Shown here piece by piece: positions 41,845 through 51,717 of a DNA stretch of 64,000 nucleotides. Source of the stretch: Pseudomonas sp. LBUM920. Its GTDB lineage: Bacteria; Pseudomonadota; Gammaproteobacteria; Pseudomonadales; Pseudomonadaceae. The position numbers and the translations under genes are program-made. The stretch lies in NCBI RefSeq assembly GCF_003852315.1, contig NZ_CP027762.1:973501-1037500 (forward strand), given 5' to 3'. The notes below the pieces were generated by a model. It ran no database searches. It was not told the DNA's origin and was given only the letters and a program-made list of their open reading frames with translations. The number at the start of each line of letters is the position of its first letter. Position 1 is the stretch's first letter.

Positions 41845-43302
41845 ATGAGTGAAGAGATTCTGATCAATATCACGCCGATGGAATCGCGCGTGGCGGTGGT
41901 AGAGAACGGTGTTCTGCAAGAAGTGCACGTCGAGCGCACCCAGAAGCGCGGCATTGTCGGCAATATCTATAAAGGCAAAGTGGTGCGCGTGTTGCCAGGC
42001 ATGCAGGCGGCATTTGTCGACATTGGCCTGGACCGTGCCGCGTTTATCCATGCATCGGAAATTTCGCTGCGCGAAGGCCCTGCGGTTGAAAGCATCAGCG
42101 CGCTGGTACACGAAGGGCAGAGCCTGGTGGTGCAGGTCACCAAGGACCCGATCGGTTCCAAGGGCGCGCGGCTGACTACTCAACTGTCGATTCCTTCGCG
42201 TTACCTCGTGTACATGCCGCGCACTGCGCATGTCGGTATTTCTTTGAAAATCGAGGACGAAGCCGAGCGTGAGCGCCTTAAAAAGGTGGTCAGCGATTGT
42301 GTGGCTGCCGAGGGCATCAAGGAAGCGGGTGGTTTCATCCTGCGCACGGCCGCAGAAGGCGCCGGCGCCGATGAAATCCTCATGGATATCCGATACCTGC
42401 GGCGCCTGTGGGACCAGATCGGCGCACAGATCAAAACCATTGGCGCGCCGAGCGTGATCTATGAAGACCTTGGCCTCGCGCTGCGTACATTGCGCGATTT
42501 GGTCAGCCCGAAAATCGAGAAAATTCGCATCGACTCGCGGGAAACCTTCCAGCGCACCACACAATTTGTCGCCGAATTGATGCCGGAAATTGCCGACCGC
42601 CTGGAGCATTACCCCGGCGAGCGGCCGATCTTCGATCTTTATGGTGTCGAAGACGAAATCCAGAAAGCCCTGGAGCGCAAAGTACCGCTCAAATCCGGCG
42701 GCTACCTGGTCGTGGACCCGGCAGAAGCCATGACCACCATCGACGTCAATACCGGCGCGTTTGTCGGCCACCGCAATCTCGAAGAGACCATCTTCAAGAC
42801 CAACCTTGAAGCCGCCACCGCGATTGCCCGCCAACTGCGCCTGCGCAACCTGGGCGGCATCATCATCATTGACTTCATCGACATGGAAGACGAAGAGCAC
42901 CAGCGCCAGGTGCTGCGTACCCTCGAGAAGCAACTGGAGCGCGATCACGCCAAGACCAACATCATCGGCATCACCGAGCTGGGCCTGGTGCAGATGACCC
43001 GCAAGCGCACCCGCGAAAGCCTTGAGCAAGTGCTCTGCGAACCCTGCAGCAGCTGCCAGGGGCGCGGCAAGCTGAAGACCCCGGAAACGGTTTGCTACGA
43101 GATTTTCCGCGAAATCCTAAGGGAGGCACGCGCCTATCAGGCCGAAGGTTATAGAGTGCTCGCCAACCAGAAAGTCGTCGATCGGTTACTCGATGAAGAG
43201 TCTGGTAACGTCGCCGAGCTGGAGGGTTTTATCGGGCGCACGATTCGCTTCCAGGTCGAAACCATGTATTCCCAGGAACAATATGACGTGGTGCTGCTCT
43301 GA
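41845..43302 (+). CDS. rng: Ribonuclease G
   Basis: 485-aa endoribonuclease for 16S rRNA 5' end maturation and mRNA decay. N-terminal S1 domain (GIVGNIYKGKVVRVLPGMQAAFVDIGLDRAAFIHASEI). Catalytic magnesium aspartates are in TTIDVNTGAFVG and GGIIIIDFIDMEDEEHQRQV, and the Zn-link is CEPCSSCQGRG. It lacks the long C-terminal scaffold of RNase E. The start is 70 bp after maf; upstream open frame overlapping maf is not used. Confidence 0.97.
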   Translation: MSEEILINITPMESRVAVVENGVLQEVHVERTQKRGIVGNIYKGKVVRVLPGMQAAFVDIGLDRAAFIHASEISLREGPAVESISALVHEGQSLVVQVTKDPIGSKGARLTTQLSIPSRYLVYMPRTAHVGISLKIEDEAERERLKKVVSDCVAAEGIKEAGGFILRTAAEGAGADEILMDIRYLRRLWDQIGAQIKTIGAPSVIYEDLGLALRTLRDLVSPKIEKIRIDSRETFQRTTQFVAELMPEIADRLEHYPGERPIFDLYGVEDEIQKALERKVPLKSGGYLVVDPAEAMTTIDVNTGAFVGHRNLEETIFKTNLEAATAIARQLRLRNLGGIIIIDFIDMEDEEHQRQVLRTLEKQLERDHAKTNIIGITELGLVQMTRKRTRESLEQVLCEPCSSCQGRGKLKTPETVCYEIFREILREARAYQAEGYRVLANQKVVDRLLDEESGNVAELEGFIGRTIRFQVETMYSQEQYDVVLL

Positions 43303-43328
43303 TCCCCAATCGCTTAATTTCTTCGAGA

Positions 43329-43350
43329 ACGGCAGACCTTGATCTGCCGT
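43329..43350. repeat. Small hairpin between rng and yhdP
   Basis: ACGGCAGA and TCTGCCGT with a 6-nt loop, no T-run. It may attenuate or protect the transcript end rather than terminate. Confidence 0.4.
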
Positions 43351-43378
43351 CCGTCAACTGCTTTGAGGGTCGCCTGAC

Positions 43379-46300
43379 ATGGAGCGTCTGATACGCTTTT
43401 TTGCCGCTTTGACCCGTTGGGGCCTGGGCTTGTGTGCCTTGGTGCTGGTGTTGGCTGCGGTGTACGTGAGCCTGGGTCGTGAATTGACCCCGCTGGTGGC
43501 TGAATACCGCGCCGAAATCCAAGCCAAGGCTCAGGCTGCGGTGGACATGCCCGTGCAAATCGGCAGCCTGGAAGGCCGCTGGAGCGGTTTCGCTCCCGTG
43601 TTGCTGGCTCACGACGTGATGGTCGGCGAGGGCAGCAGTGCCTTGCGCCTGGACCAGGTTGAAGTGGTGCCGGATATCTGGGCCAGCCTGATGGCCCGCG
43701 AGGTGCGCATAGCCCACCTGGAAGTCAGCGGGCTGCAGTTGAGCGTCAAGGAAGACAAGGACGGCCACTGGGCGCTCCAGGGCCTGCCGGTACAGGACGA
43801 TCAGCCGTTGGACCCTGAGCAGTTGCTGACGCGCATGCAGATGGTCAAGCGCGTGTCGTTGCTCGATAGCCAGGTCACGCTGCAACCGTTCGGCCAGACG
43901 CCGCTGACCCTGACTTACGTGGGCCTCAGCCTGCACACCGGCGCCACTCGCCAGCGCCTCGATGCCCGCCTGACCCTGCCGGATGGCCAGCCACTGGCTG
44001 TGAACCTGCGTACACGTATTCGCGCCAGCGCTTGGAAAGACGGTGAGGTCCAGGCTTACCTGAGCCTTCCGCAAAGCGATTGGGCCAAATGGATACCCGG
44101 CAGGCTGACCCAGCAATGGAAAGTCACGCAGTTCAAGGCCGGCGGCGAATTCTGGCTGACCTGGGCCAAAGGCACCGTGCAAAGCGCGGTGGCGCGTCTC
44201 AACTCACCCCAGCTGAAAGGCAGCTACGCCGACCGCAAGCCGGTCCATATCGAAAACCTTGCCCTCACGGCTTACCTGCAACGCAGTGAGAGCGGCCTCA
44301 ATGTGCTGTTTGACTCGTTGGCAATGAACATCGGTGACACGCGCTGGGAGTCGCGCCTGCAATTGCAGCAGAGCCTGGCTACCGACAAGGATCTGGAAGT
44401 CTGGAAGCTTCAGGCCGACCGCCTTGACCTCACGCCCATTACGCCGCTGCTGAATGCCTTGGCGCCCCTGCCGGAAGGCTTTGCTAAAGCCGTCGAACAC
44501 CTCAAGGCCACTGGCATGCTGCGCAACGTGCTGGTGGATTTCCGTCCCCAGGACACGAGCGATCAGAAGGTCAGTTTTGCCGCCAACCTCGAGCGCATCG
44601 GGTTTGATGCCTACTTCGGCGCGCCGGCTGCGCGCAACGTGTCCGGCAGTATCAGCGGCGACCTGGGCCACGGTGAGTTGCGCATGGACAGCAAGGACTT
44701 CTCCTTGCACCTGTACCCGATCTTTGCCAAGCCGTGGCAATACATCCAGGCCAATGCACGCCTGACTTGGAAGCTGGATAAAGAAGGTTTCACCCTGATC
44801 GCCCCCTACATCAAGGTGCTCGGCGAAGAAGGCAAGGTTGCGGCAGACTTCCTGATTCGCCTGCATTTCGACCACAGCCAGGAAGACTATATGGACCTGC
44901 GGGTCGGCATGGTCGATGGCGATGGCCGTTTTACACCCAAGTATTTGCCGGCGGTATTGAGCCCGTCGCTGGATGAGTGGTTGCGCACAGCGATCCTCAA
45001 AGGCGCGGTTGACCAAGGTTTCTTCCAGTACCAAGGTTCGCTGAACCATGACGCACTGCCGGCTGCACGCAATATCAGCCTGTTTTTCAAGGTGCACGAT
45101 GCCGAACTGGCGTTCCAGCCAGGCTGGCCGCATGTGAGCAAGGTCAATGGTGAAGTGTTTGTCGAGGAGAGCGGCGTACGCATCCTGGCGAGCAAGGGCC
45201 AATTGCTCGATACCAAGGTCAAGGACGTCTACGTCAATATTCCTCACGCGCCAGCCGGTAAAGACAGTCATCTGCTGATCACCGGTGGATTCGCGGGTGG
45301 TCTGGGGGATGGCTTGAAGATCCTTCAGGAAGCGCCGATCGGCACCGGCTCGACGTTTGCCGGCTGGAAAGGCGAGGGCGACCTGCAAGGCAAGCTGGAC
45401 CTGGATATTCCGCTGGTCAAAGGCACCGAACCGAAGATTGTGGTGGATTTTCAGACCGACAAGTCCCGCCTGCAATTGGCCGAGCCGACTCTGGACTTGA
45501 GCCAGCTCAAGGGCGATTTCCGCTTCGACAGCACCAAGGGGCTGAGTGGCCAGAACATCTCCGCCCAGGCGTTTGATCGTCCGATCACCGCGCAGATCAT
45601 TGCCGATGGCAAACCAGGCAATATCAGCACGCGCATCACCGCCAAAGGGCAGGTCACGGTTAAGCGCTTGACGGATTGGTTGAAAATTAGCCAACCGCTG
45701 CCGGTGTCCGGCGATATCCCCTACCAATTGCAAGTGACACTGGACGGCGCCGACAGCCAACTGATGGTCAGTTCCAACATGAAAGGCGTAGCGGTCGACC
45801 TGCCCGCACCGTTCGGCATGCCCGCCAGCCAGGGGCGCGACAGCGTGTTCCGCATGACCTTGCAGGGGGCTGAGCGCCGCTACTGGTTCGATTATGGCGA
45901 GCTGGCGAGCTTCACCTTTGCGTCGCCTCCAGACAAATTCAATGAGGGTCGCGGGGAGTTGTTCCTGGGGGACGGCGATGCCGTGCTGCCGGCTGCCAAA
46001 GGCTTGCGCATTCGTGGCGTGCTGTCGGAGCTGGATATAGACCCTTGGAAGAAACTGGTCGACCGTTACGCCGGCAATGACCCAGGCGGCAATGCCAAGC
46101 AACTGCTCAGCGGTGCTGATTTCAAGGTGGGCAAGTTGAGCGGTTTTGGTACCCAATTTGACCAGGTCAACCTTCAACTCGATCGCAAACCGTCCGCATG
46201 GGGGTTGCAGTTCGACAGCCAGCAAGCCAAAGGTGCTGTGAACCTTCCGGATGCCAAGGGCGCGCCTATTGCAATCAACCTGCAGTACGTGAAATTGCCG

Positions 46301-47194
46301 GCGGTGGATCCGAAAGCACAGGCCGACGAAAACGCGCCGGACCCGTTGGCGGATGTCGACCCCAAGGACATTCCAGCGCTGGATATCTCCATCAATCAAC
46401 TGTTCCAGGGGCCGGACTTGGTGGGCGCCTGGTCACTGAAAGTACGGCCGACGGCCAAAGGCCTGGCCTTTAACAATCTGGACCTAGGCCTCAAAGGCAT
46501 GCAGCTCAACGGCGCTGGTGGTTGGGAAGGCGCACCGGGTAACAGCAGCAGTTGGTACAAAGGTCGCCTGGACGGCAAGAACATCGCCGATGTGCTCAAA
46601 GGCTGGGGGTTTGCGCCGACGGTAACCAGTGAGGACTTCCATCTGGATGTGGACGGTCGTTGGCCGGGCTCACCGGCTTGGGTCGGTCCCAAGCGCTTCT
46701 CCGGTAGCCTGGATGCAGCGTTCCGTAAAGGCCAGTTCGTTGAGGTCGAAGGTGGCGCGCAGGCTCTGCGGGTATTTGGCTTGCTGAACTTCAACTCCAT
46801 CGGGCGCCGCTTGCGTCTGGACTTCTCGGACTTGCTTGGCAAAGGCTTGAGCTATGACCGGGTCAAAGGCTTGCTCGCGGCCAGCAATGGCGTGTTTGTG
46901 ACGCGTGAACCCATCACCATGACCGGGCCTTCCACCAACCTGGAGCTCAATGGCACGCTGGACCTGGTAGCCGACCGCGTCGACGCCAAGCTGCTGGTCA
47001 CGTTGCCGGTGACCAATAACCTGCCGATTGCCGCTTTGATTGTCGGGGCACCGGCCATTGGTGGCGCGTTATTCCTGATCGACAAGTTGATTGGCGATCG
47101 TGTTTCGCGCTTCGCCAGCGTGCAGTACAAGGTGCAAGGGCCTTGGAAGGATCCAAAAATCACCTTCGACAAGCCATTTGAAAAACCAAACTGA
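43379..47194 (+). CDS. yhdP: YhdP family AsmA-like phospholipid transport protein
   Basis: 1271-aa envelope protein with an N-terminal inner-membrane helix (~13-33) and a very long periplasmic part built of repeating beta-taco-type segments. The C-terminal ~170 residues carry the AsmA-like domain (SLDAAFRKGQFVEVEGGAQALRVFGLLNFNSIGRRLRLDFSDLLGKGLSYDRVKG). In E. coli YhdP, TamB and YdbH bridge inner and outer membranes and move phospholipids outward. Length is normal for the family. It follows rng by 76 bp and ends 48 bp before the nitrilase gene, probably one operon. Confidence 0.95.
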   Translation: MERLIRFFAALTRWGLGLCALVLVLAAVYVSLGRELTPLVAEYRAEIQAKAQAAVDMPVQIGSLEGRWSGFAPVLLAHDVMVGEGSSALRLDQVEVVPDIWASLMAREVRIAHLEVSGLQLSVKEDKDGHWALQGLPVQDDQPLDPEQLLTRMQMVKRVSLLDSQVTLQPFGQTPLTLTYVGLSLHTGATRQRLDARLTLPDGQPLAVNLRTRIRASAWKDGEVQAYLSLPQSDWAKWIPGRLTQQWKVTQFKAGGEFWLTWAKGTVQSAVARLNSPQLKGSYADRKPVHIENLALTAYLQRSESGLNVLFDSLAMNIGDTRWESRLQLQQSLATDKDLEVWKLQADRLDLTPITPLLNALAPLPEGFAKAVEHLKATGMLRNVLVDFRPQDTSDQKVSFAANLERIGFDAYFGAPAARNVSGSISGDLGHGELRMDSKDFSLHLYPIFAKPWQYIQANARLTWKLDKEGFTLIAPYIKVLGEEGKVAADFLIRLHFDHSQEDYMDLRVGMVDGDGRFTPKYLPAVLSPSLDEWLRTAILKGAVDQGFFQYQGSLNHDALPAARNISLFFKVHDAELAFQPGWPHVSKVNGEVFVEESGVRILASKGQLLDTKVKDVYVNIPHAPAGKDSHLLITGGFAGGLGDGLKILQEAPIGTGSTFAGWKGEGDLQGKLDLDIPLVKGTEPKIVVDFQTDKSRLQLAEPTLDLSQLKGDFRFDSTKGLSGQNISAQAFDRPITAQIIADGKPGNISTRITAKGQVTVKRLTDWLKISQPLPVSGDIPYQLQVTLDGADSQLMVSSNMKGVAVDLPAPFGMPASQGRDSVFRMTLQGAERRYWFDYGELASFTFASPPDKFNEGRGELFLGDGDAVLPAAKGLRIRGVLSELDIDPWKKLVDRYAGNDPGGNAKQLLSGADFKVGKLSGFGTQFDQVNLQLDRKPSAWGLQFDSQQAKGAVNLPDAKGAPIAINLQYVKLPAVDPKAQADENAPDPLADVDPKDIPALDISINQLFQGPDLVGAWSLKVRPTAKGLAFNNLDLGLKGMQLNGAGGWEGAPGNSSSWYKGRLDGKNIADVLKGWGFAPTVTSEDFHLDVDGRWPGSPAWVGPKRFSGSLDAAFRKGQFVEVEGGAQALRVFGLLNFNSIGRRLRLDFSDLLGKGLSYDRVKGLLAASNGVFVTREPITMTGPSTNLELNGTLDLVADRVDAKLLVTLPVTNNLPIAALIVGAPAIGGALFLIDKLIGDRVSRFASVQYKVQGPWKDPKITFDKPFEKPN

Positions 47195-47242
47195 GAGGCT
47201 GTGGAGTAGCATGGCCGCATGCCCTTTACGGAGTGTCGGCCT

Positions 47243-48091
47243 ATGTCCTTTACGGTAATTCAAATGGTCAGCCAGAGCGATGTTCTGGCCAACCTGGCCC
47301 AGGCCAGGCGCTTGCTGGAGCAAGCGGCGGCGGGCGGCGCGAAGCTGGCGGTACTGCCGGAAAACTTCGCCGCCATGGGCCGCCGTGACGTAGCCGATCT
47401 CGGCCGCGCCGAAGCTTTGGGCGAAGGCCCGATCCTGCCGTGGTTGAAACAGACCGCTCGCGACCTCACCTTATGGATAGTGGCCGGTACTTTGCCGTTG
47501 CCGCCCAAGGACCAACCCAACGCCAAGTCCAACGCTTGCTCGCTGCTGATCGATGATCAGGGCGAAATCGTTGCCCGTTACGACAAGCTGCACTTGTTCG
47601 ATGTGGATGTAGCAGATGCGCGGGGTCGTTATCGCGAATCTGACGACTATGCTTTCGGGAGCAATGTAGTGGTAGCGGACACGCCGGTGGGGCGATTGGG
47701 CCTGACGGTGTGCTACGACCTGAGGTTCCCCGAGCTGTACAGCGAATTGCGTGCGGCGGGAGCTGAATTGATTACCGCGCCCTCGGCCTTTACCGCGGTG
47801 ACGGGCGCTGCACATTGGGATGTGCTGATTCGGGCGCGAGCCATTGAAACCCAGTGCTACTTGCTGGCAGCTGCTCAGGGCGGCGTACACCCAGGCCCAC
47901 GGGAAACCTTTGGCCACGCAGCGATTGTCGACCCTTGGGGGCGCGTGCTGACACAACAGGATCAAGGCGAAGCGGTGTTGTTGGCCGAACGCGATAGCAG
48001 TGAACAAGCGTCGATTCGGACGCGCATGCCGGTGGTCAACCATCGGCGCTTTTTCTCGCAGGGCGCGCAGCGACCTGCTTCGGAACGATGA
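47243..48091 (+). CDS. Carbon-nitrogen hydrolase (nitrilase family)
   Basis: 282-aa amidase of the nitrilase superfamily, Nit1/YbeM-like. Catalytic triad: E40 in AVLPEN, K115 in RYDKLHLFDVDV, C157 in LTVCYDLRFPELY. The strong similarity of the LHLFDVD and CYDLRFPELY blocks to Nit1-type deaminated-glutathione amidases makes metabolite repair a plausible role. ATG at 47243 has GGAG 9 nt upstream; another ATG eight codons earlier is possible. Confidence 0.9.
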   Translation: MSFTVIQMVSQSDVLANLAQARRLLEQAAAGGAKLAVLPENFAAMGRRDVADLGRAEALGEGPILPWLKQTARDLTLWIVAGTLPLPPKDQPNAKSNACSLLIDDQGEIVARYDKLHLFDVDVADARGRYRESDDYAFGSNVVVADTPVGRLGLTVCYDLRFPELYSELRAAGAELITAPSAFTAVTGAAHWDVLIRARAIETQCYLLAAAQGGVHPGPRETFGHAAIVDPWGRVLTQQDQGEAVLLAERDSSEQASIRTRMPVVNHRRFFSQGAQRPASER

Positions 48092-48107
48092 ATTTAAGGC
48101 CAAACCT

Positions 48108-49550
48108 ATGAGCGAGTTGTTGTCCTCAGTCAGTGAACACCTCCTGGCACCCGGTGGCGTGACCATCGAAAGCTTGCAAACCGTGCTCGGCGACCTGGCC
48201 GGGCCAGGCATCGACGCGGCGGACCTGTATTTCCAGGGGCAGATTTCCGAGTCATGGGCCCTCGAAGACGGCATCGTCAAAGAAGGCAGTTTCAACCTTG
48301 ACCAGGGCGTGGGCGTGCGTGCGCAATCCGGTGAAAAGACCGGGTTTGCCTACAGTAATGCCATCACTCTTGAAGCACTGGGTCTGGCGGCACGCGCAGC
48401 GCGCTCGATTTCCCGCGCGGGCCAGAACGGCACGGTGCAGGCGTTCAGTACTCAGGACGTGGCGCAGTTGTACGCGCCGGATAACCCTCTGGAAGTGATC
48501 AGTCGTGCGGAAAAGGTCGATTTACTCAAGCGTATCGACGCCGCCACCCGTGCCCTCGACCCGCGCATACAGCAAGTGACCGTGAGCATGGCTGGTGTGT
48601 GGGAACGCATTCTGGTGGCGTCCACCGATGGTGGGCTGGCGGCGGATGTACGGCCGCTGGTACGGTTTAATGTCAGTGTGATCGTCGAGCAGAATGGTCG
48701 TCGCGAGCGCGGTGGACATGGCGGCGGCGGGCGTACCGACTACCGGTATTTCCTTTCCGATGACCGCGCCATGGGCTACGCCCGCGAGGCGCTGCGCCAG
48801 GCGCTGGTTAACCTGGAAGCCATTCCTGCACCGGCCGGTACCTTGCCGGTGGTATTGGGCTCGGGTTGGTCCGGGGTTTTGCTGCACGAAGCGGTGGGCC
48901 ACGGCCTGGAGGGTGACTTCAACCGCAAGGGCAGTTCGGCCTACAGTGGGCGCATGGGCGAGATGGTCGCGTCCAAGCTGTGCACTATCGTCGACGACGG
49001 CACCTTGGCGGGTCGCCGTGGTTCGTTGAGCGTTGACGACGAAGGCACGCCGACCGAGTGCACCACGCTGATTGAAAACGGTGTGCTCAAGGGCTACATG
49101 CAGGACAAACTCAATGCGCGCCTGATGGGCGTGGCGCGCACCGGTAACGGTCGTCGCGAGTCCTACGCGCACTTGCCGATGCCACGTATGACCAACACCT
49201 ACATGCTCGGTGGCGAAAGCGATCCGGCGGAAATCATCGCCTCGGTCAAACGCGGGATCTACTGCGCCAACCTCGGCGGCGGCCAGGTGGATATCACCAG
49301 CGGCAAGTTTGTGTTCTCCACCAGCGAGGCGTACCTGATCGAAGACGGCAAGATTACCGCGCCGGTCAAAGGGGCGACGTTGATTGGTAACGGGCCGGAA
49401 GCCATGAGCAAGGTGTCGATGGTCGGTAACGACCTGTCGCTGGACAGCGGCGTGGGCACGTGCGGCAAGGATGGGCAGTCGGTGCCGGTCGGCGTTGGCC
49501 AGCCAACGTTGAAGATTGATGCGATCACCGTGGGTGGCACGGGGTCGTAA
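48108..49550 (+). CDS. tldD: Metalloprotease TldD
   Basis: 480-aa subunit of the TldD/TldE (PmbA) protease, which degrades unfolded peptides and matures microcins and PQQ-type peptides. The zinc site HEAVGH is at 260-265 in LLHEAVGHGLEGDFNRKG. C-terminal NPIT-like block is GGGQVDITSGKFVFSTSEAYLIEDGKITAPVKGATLIGNGPEAM. The open frame extends upstream into the nitrilase gene, but family members begin at MSELLSSV. Its partner gene pmbA is nearby, separated by darP on the other strand. Confidence 0.97.
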   Translation: MSELLSSVSEHLLAPGGVTIESLQTVLGDLAGPGIDAADLYFQGQISESWALEDGIVKEGSFNLDQGVGVRAQSGEKTGFAYSNAITLEALGLAARAARSISRAGQNGTVQAFSTQDVAQLYAPDNPLEVISRAEKVDLLKRIDAATRALDPRIQQVTVSMAGVWERILVASTDGGLAADVRPLVRFNVSVIVEQNGRRERGGHGGGGRTDYRYFLSDDRAMGYAREALRQALVNLEAIPAPAGTLPVVLGSGWSGVLLHEAVGHGLEGDFNRKGSSAYSGRMGEMVASKLCTIVDDGTLAGRRGSLSVDDEGTPTECTTLIENGVLKGYMQDKLNARLMGVARTGNGRRESYAHLPMPRMTNTYMLGGESDPAEIIASVKRGIYCANLGGGQVDITSGKFVFSTSEAYLIEDGKITAPVKGATLIGNGPEAMSKVSMVGNDLSLDSGVGTCGKDGQSVPVGVGQPTLKIDAITVGGTGS

Positions 49551-49595
49551 GCGGTGGAGCTTCGGGTGGCGCAGAACGCCACCCGGGGAAGAGGA

Positions 49596-50117
49596 TCAGC
49601 GCAGGCCGCGTTGAGTCTCGTCCAGCTCACGGATGTACTTGAAAATTTTACGGCTGGTGGCCGGAGCCTTGTTTTGCGCCAGTTCGTGCTGGGCCTGACG
49701 GATCAGGGAGCGCAGTTGCTGGCGGTCCGCGTCCGGGTAGTCCACCACGAATTTCTCCAGTACAGCGTCATCGCCCGAAATCAGGCGGTCACGCCAACGT
49801 TCCAGGTTATGGAAGCGTTCGTTGTACTGGCGAGTGGAGGCATCGAGTTGATCGAGCAAAGTCAAAATGGCGTCAGTGTCCTGATCGCGCATCAATTTGC
49901 CGATAAACATGATGTGCCGTTTACGCGCGATATTCGCGGTGTGCTTCGGCGCATCCGCCAGGGCCCGGCGCATTTCGTCGGTCAGTGGCAGTTTTGCAAC
50001 CAAATCCGGCTTGAGCGTTGTAAGGCGCTCGCCAAGGTCAACCAGAGCATGCAGCTCGCGTTTGACCTGGGTTTTGCTTTTCTCCCCATCGAGGGAGTCG
50101 TCGTAAGAATCAACCAT
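49596..50117 (-). CDS. darP: Ribosome maturation factor DarP (YjgA, DUF615)
   Basis: 173-aa highly charged helical protein that joins late 50S precursors. The family pattern SKTQVKRELHALVDLGERLTTL, LADAPKHTANIARKRHIMFIGKLMR and ERFHNLERWRDRLISGDDAVLEKFV is complete. Start at MVDSYDDS; five upstream codons are in frame but unnecessary. It lies between tldD and pmbA on the opposite strand, an order also known from P. aeruginosa. Confidence 0.95.
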   Translation of the reverse strand: MVDSYDDSLDGEKSKTQVKRELHALVDLGERLTTLKPDLVAKLPLTDEMRRALADAPKHTANIARKRHIMFIGKLMRDQDTDAILTLLDQLDASTRQYNERFHNLERWRDRLISGDDAVLEKFVVDYPDADRQQLRSLIRQAQHELAQNKAPATSRKIFKYIRELDETQRGLR

Positions 50118-50225
50118 GGTGGCAGTCCGCAAAGAAACGCCGCCATGATAACCAGTCGGGGGCCGCTTGTCCGGCCCGGTCGCTCGATGGCCTTAACCGA
50201 AAGCAGAATTTGAGTGGAGAAAACC

Positions 50226-51572
50226 ATGAGTGCAGCCCAAAGCGTCGGTCCGCAAGCGTTACCGGCACTGCAGGAACAAGTCGAGCAGATCCTTGCCGAA
50301 GCCAAGCGCCAGGGTGCCAGTGCCTGTGAAGTGGCCGTCTCGCTGGAGCAGGGCCTGTCGACGTCGGTGCGCCAGCGGGAAGTGGAAACTGTCGAATTCA
50401 ATCGCGATCAGGGTTTTGGTATCACCTTGTATTCGGGGCAGCGCAAAGGCTCGGCGAGTACGTCGGCCAGCGGGCCGGAAGCGATACGCGAAACTGTCGC
50501 TGCTGCATTGGCGATTGCCAAGCACACGTCCGAAGATGAAAGCTCGGGCTTGGCCGACAAAGCGCTTATGGCCAAGGACTTGAAGGATTTCGACCTCTTT
50601 CACGCCTGGGACATCACGCCTGAGCAGGCTATCGAGCAAGCGCTGATCTGCGAAGCCGCGGCATTTGATGCCGATCCCCGTATCAAGAATGCTGATGGCA
50701 CCACCCTGAGCACCCATCAGGGTTGCCGTGTTTACGGCAACAGCCACGGTTTTATCGGCGGTTACGCCTCCACTCGCCATAGCTTGAGCTGCGTGATGAT
50801 CGCCGAAGCCGATGGCCAGATGCAGCGTGATTATTGGTACGACGTGAGCCGCCAGGGTGAATTGCTGGCGAACCCGGTCAGTATTGGTCAGCGCGCTGCA
50901 CAGCGCGCGGCGAGCCGTTTGGGCGCGCGTCCTGTGCCGACATGTGAAGTGCCGGTGCTGTTCTCGGCCGAACTTGCCGGCGGCCTGTTTGGCAGCTTCC
51001 TGGGGGCGATTTCCGGTGGGAATCTGTACCGCAAGTCCTCGTTCCTCGAGGGTGCAATCGGCCAGAAGTTGTTCCCAGAGTGGCTGACCATCGATGAGCG
51101 TCCTCATCTGATGCGTGCCATGGGCAGTTCCGCCTTTGACGGTGACGGCCTGGCGACCTATGCCAAGCCGTTCGTCGAGAAGGGCGAGCTGGTCTCGTAC
51201 GTGTTGGGCACTTACGCCGGTCGCAAGCTGGGTCTGCCGAGCACGGCCAACTCCGGAGGCGTGCACAACCTGTTCGTGACCCATGGCGATGAAGACCAGG
51301 CTGCGCTGCTGCGTCGCATGGGCCGCGGCCTGCTGGTGACTGAATTGATGGGCAGTGGCCTGAATATGGTGACAGGTGACTATTCCCGCGGCGCCGCCGG
51401 TTTCTGGGTGGAAAACGGCGAGATTCAGTTCGCTGTCCAGGAAGTGACTATCGCCGGCAACATGCGCGACATGTTCAAGCAGATCGTGGCCGTCGGTAAC
51501 GATTTGGAGCTGCGCAGCAATATTCGCACGGGGTCGGTGTTGATCGAGCGGATGACCGTCGCCGGCAGCTAA
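50226..51572 (+). CDS. pmbA: Metalloprotease-associated protein PmbA (TldE)
   Basis: 448-aa partner of TldD, lacking the HExxxH zinc motif as expected. Blocks RQREVETVEFNRDQGFGITLYSGQRKGSASTS, FGSFLGAISGGNLYRKSSFLEGAIGQKLFP and GLGLPSTANSGG-type NLFVTHGDEDQ region match the family. GGAG stands 6 nt before the ATG. A strong terminator follows. Confidence 0.96.
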   Translation: MSAAQSVGPQALPALQEQVEQILAEAKRQGASACEVAVSLEQGLSTSVRQREVETVEFNRDQGFGITLYSGQRKGSASTSASGPEAIRETVAAALAIAKHTSEDESSGLADKALMAKDLKDFDLFHAWDITPEQAIEQALICEAAAFDADPRIKNADGTTLSTHQGCRVYGNSHGFIGGYASTRHSLSCVMIAEADGQMQRDYWYDVSRQGELLANPVSIGQRAAQRAASRLGARPVPTCEVPVLFSAELAGGLFGSFLGAISGGNLYRKSSFLEGAIGQKLFPEWLTIDERPHLMRAMGSSAFDGDGLATYAKPFVEKGELVSYVLGTYAGRKLGLPSTANSGGVHNLFVTHGDEDQAALLRRMGRGLLVTELMGSGLNMVTGDYSRGAAGFWVENGEIQFAVQEVTIAGNMRDMFKQIVAVGNDLELRSNIRTGSVLIERMTVAGS

Positions 51573-51586
51573 ACACTCAACGTCTC

Positions 51587-51625
51587 AAAAAAGGCGCGCC
51601 ATCCTACAGATGGCGCGCCTTTTTT
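51587..51625 (+). terminator. Terminator of pmbA
   Basis: AAAGGCGCGCCATC pairs perfectly with GATGGCGCGCCTTT around a 5-nt loop with a T-run, 15 bp past the stop. The A-run on the left makes it symmetrical. Confidence 0.93.
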
Positions 51626-51666
51626 ATGCTCGCGTCACGGCTGGATTCACGTGCCACCCTTGTTTT

Positions 51667-51702
51667 GATTCTCAATATCATTTAATAATAAATATCATTA
51701 CC
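51667..51702 (+). promoter_or_regulatory. Overlapping Fur boxes of the fagA-fumC-sodA operon
   Basis: AATAATAAATATCATTACC (51684-51702) agrees with 14 of 19 positions of the Fur consensus GATAATGATAATCATTATC. GATTCTCAATATCATTTAA (51667-51685) agrees with 12 and overlaps it. Both lie within 51 bp of the fagA start, fitting iron repression. Confidence 0.75.
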
Positions 51703-51717
51703 GAATGAGTGTGGATC

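Noticed and set aside
44204..46399. 731-codon open frame antisense to yhdP
   Set aside because: Long only because of codon bias of the real gene; no ribosome site or family signature.
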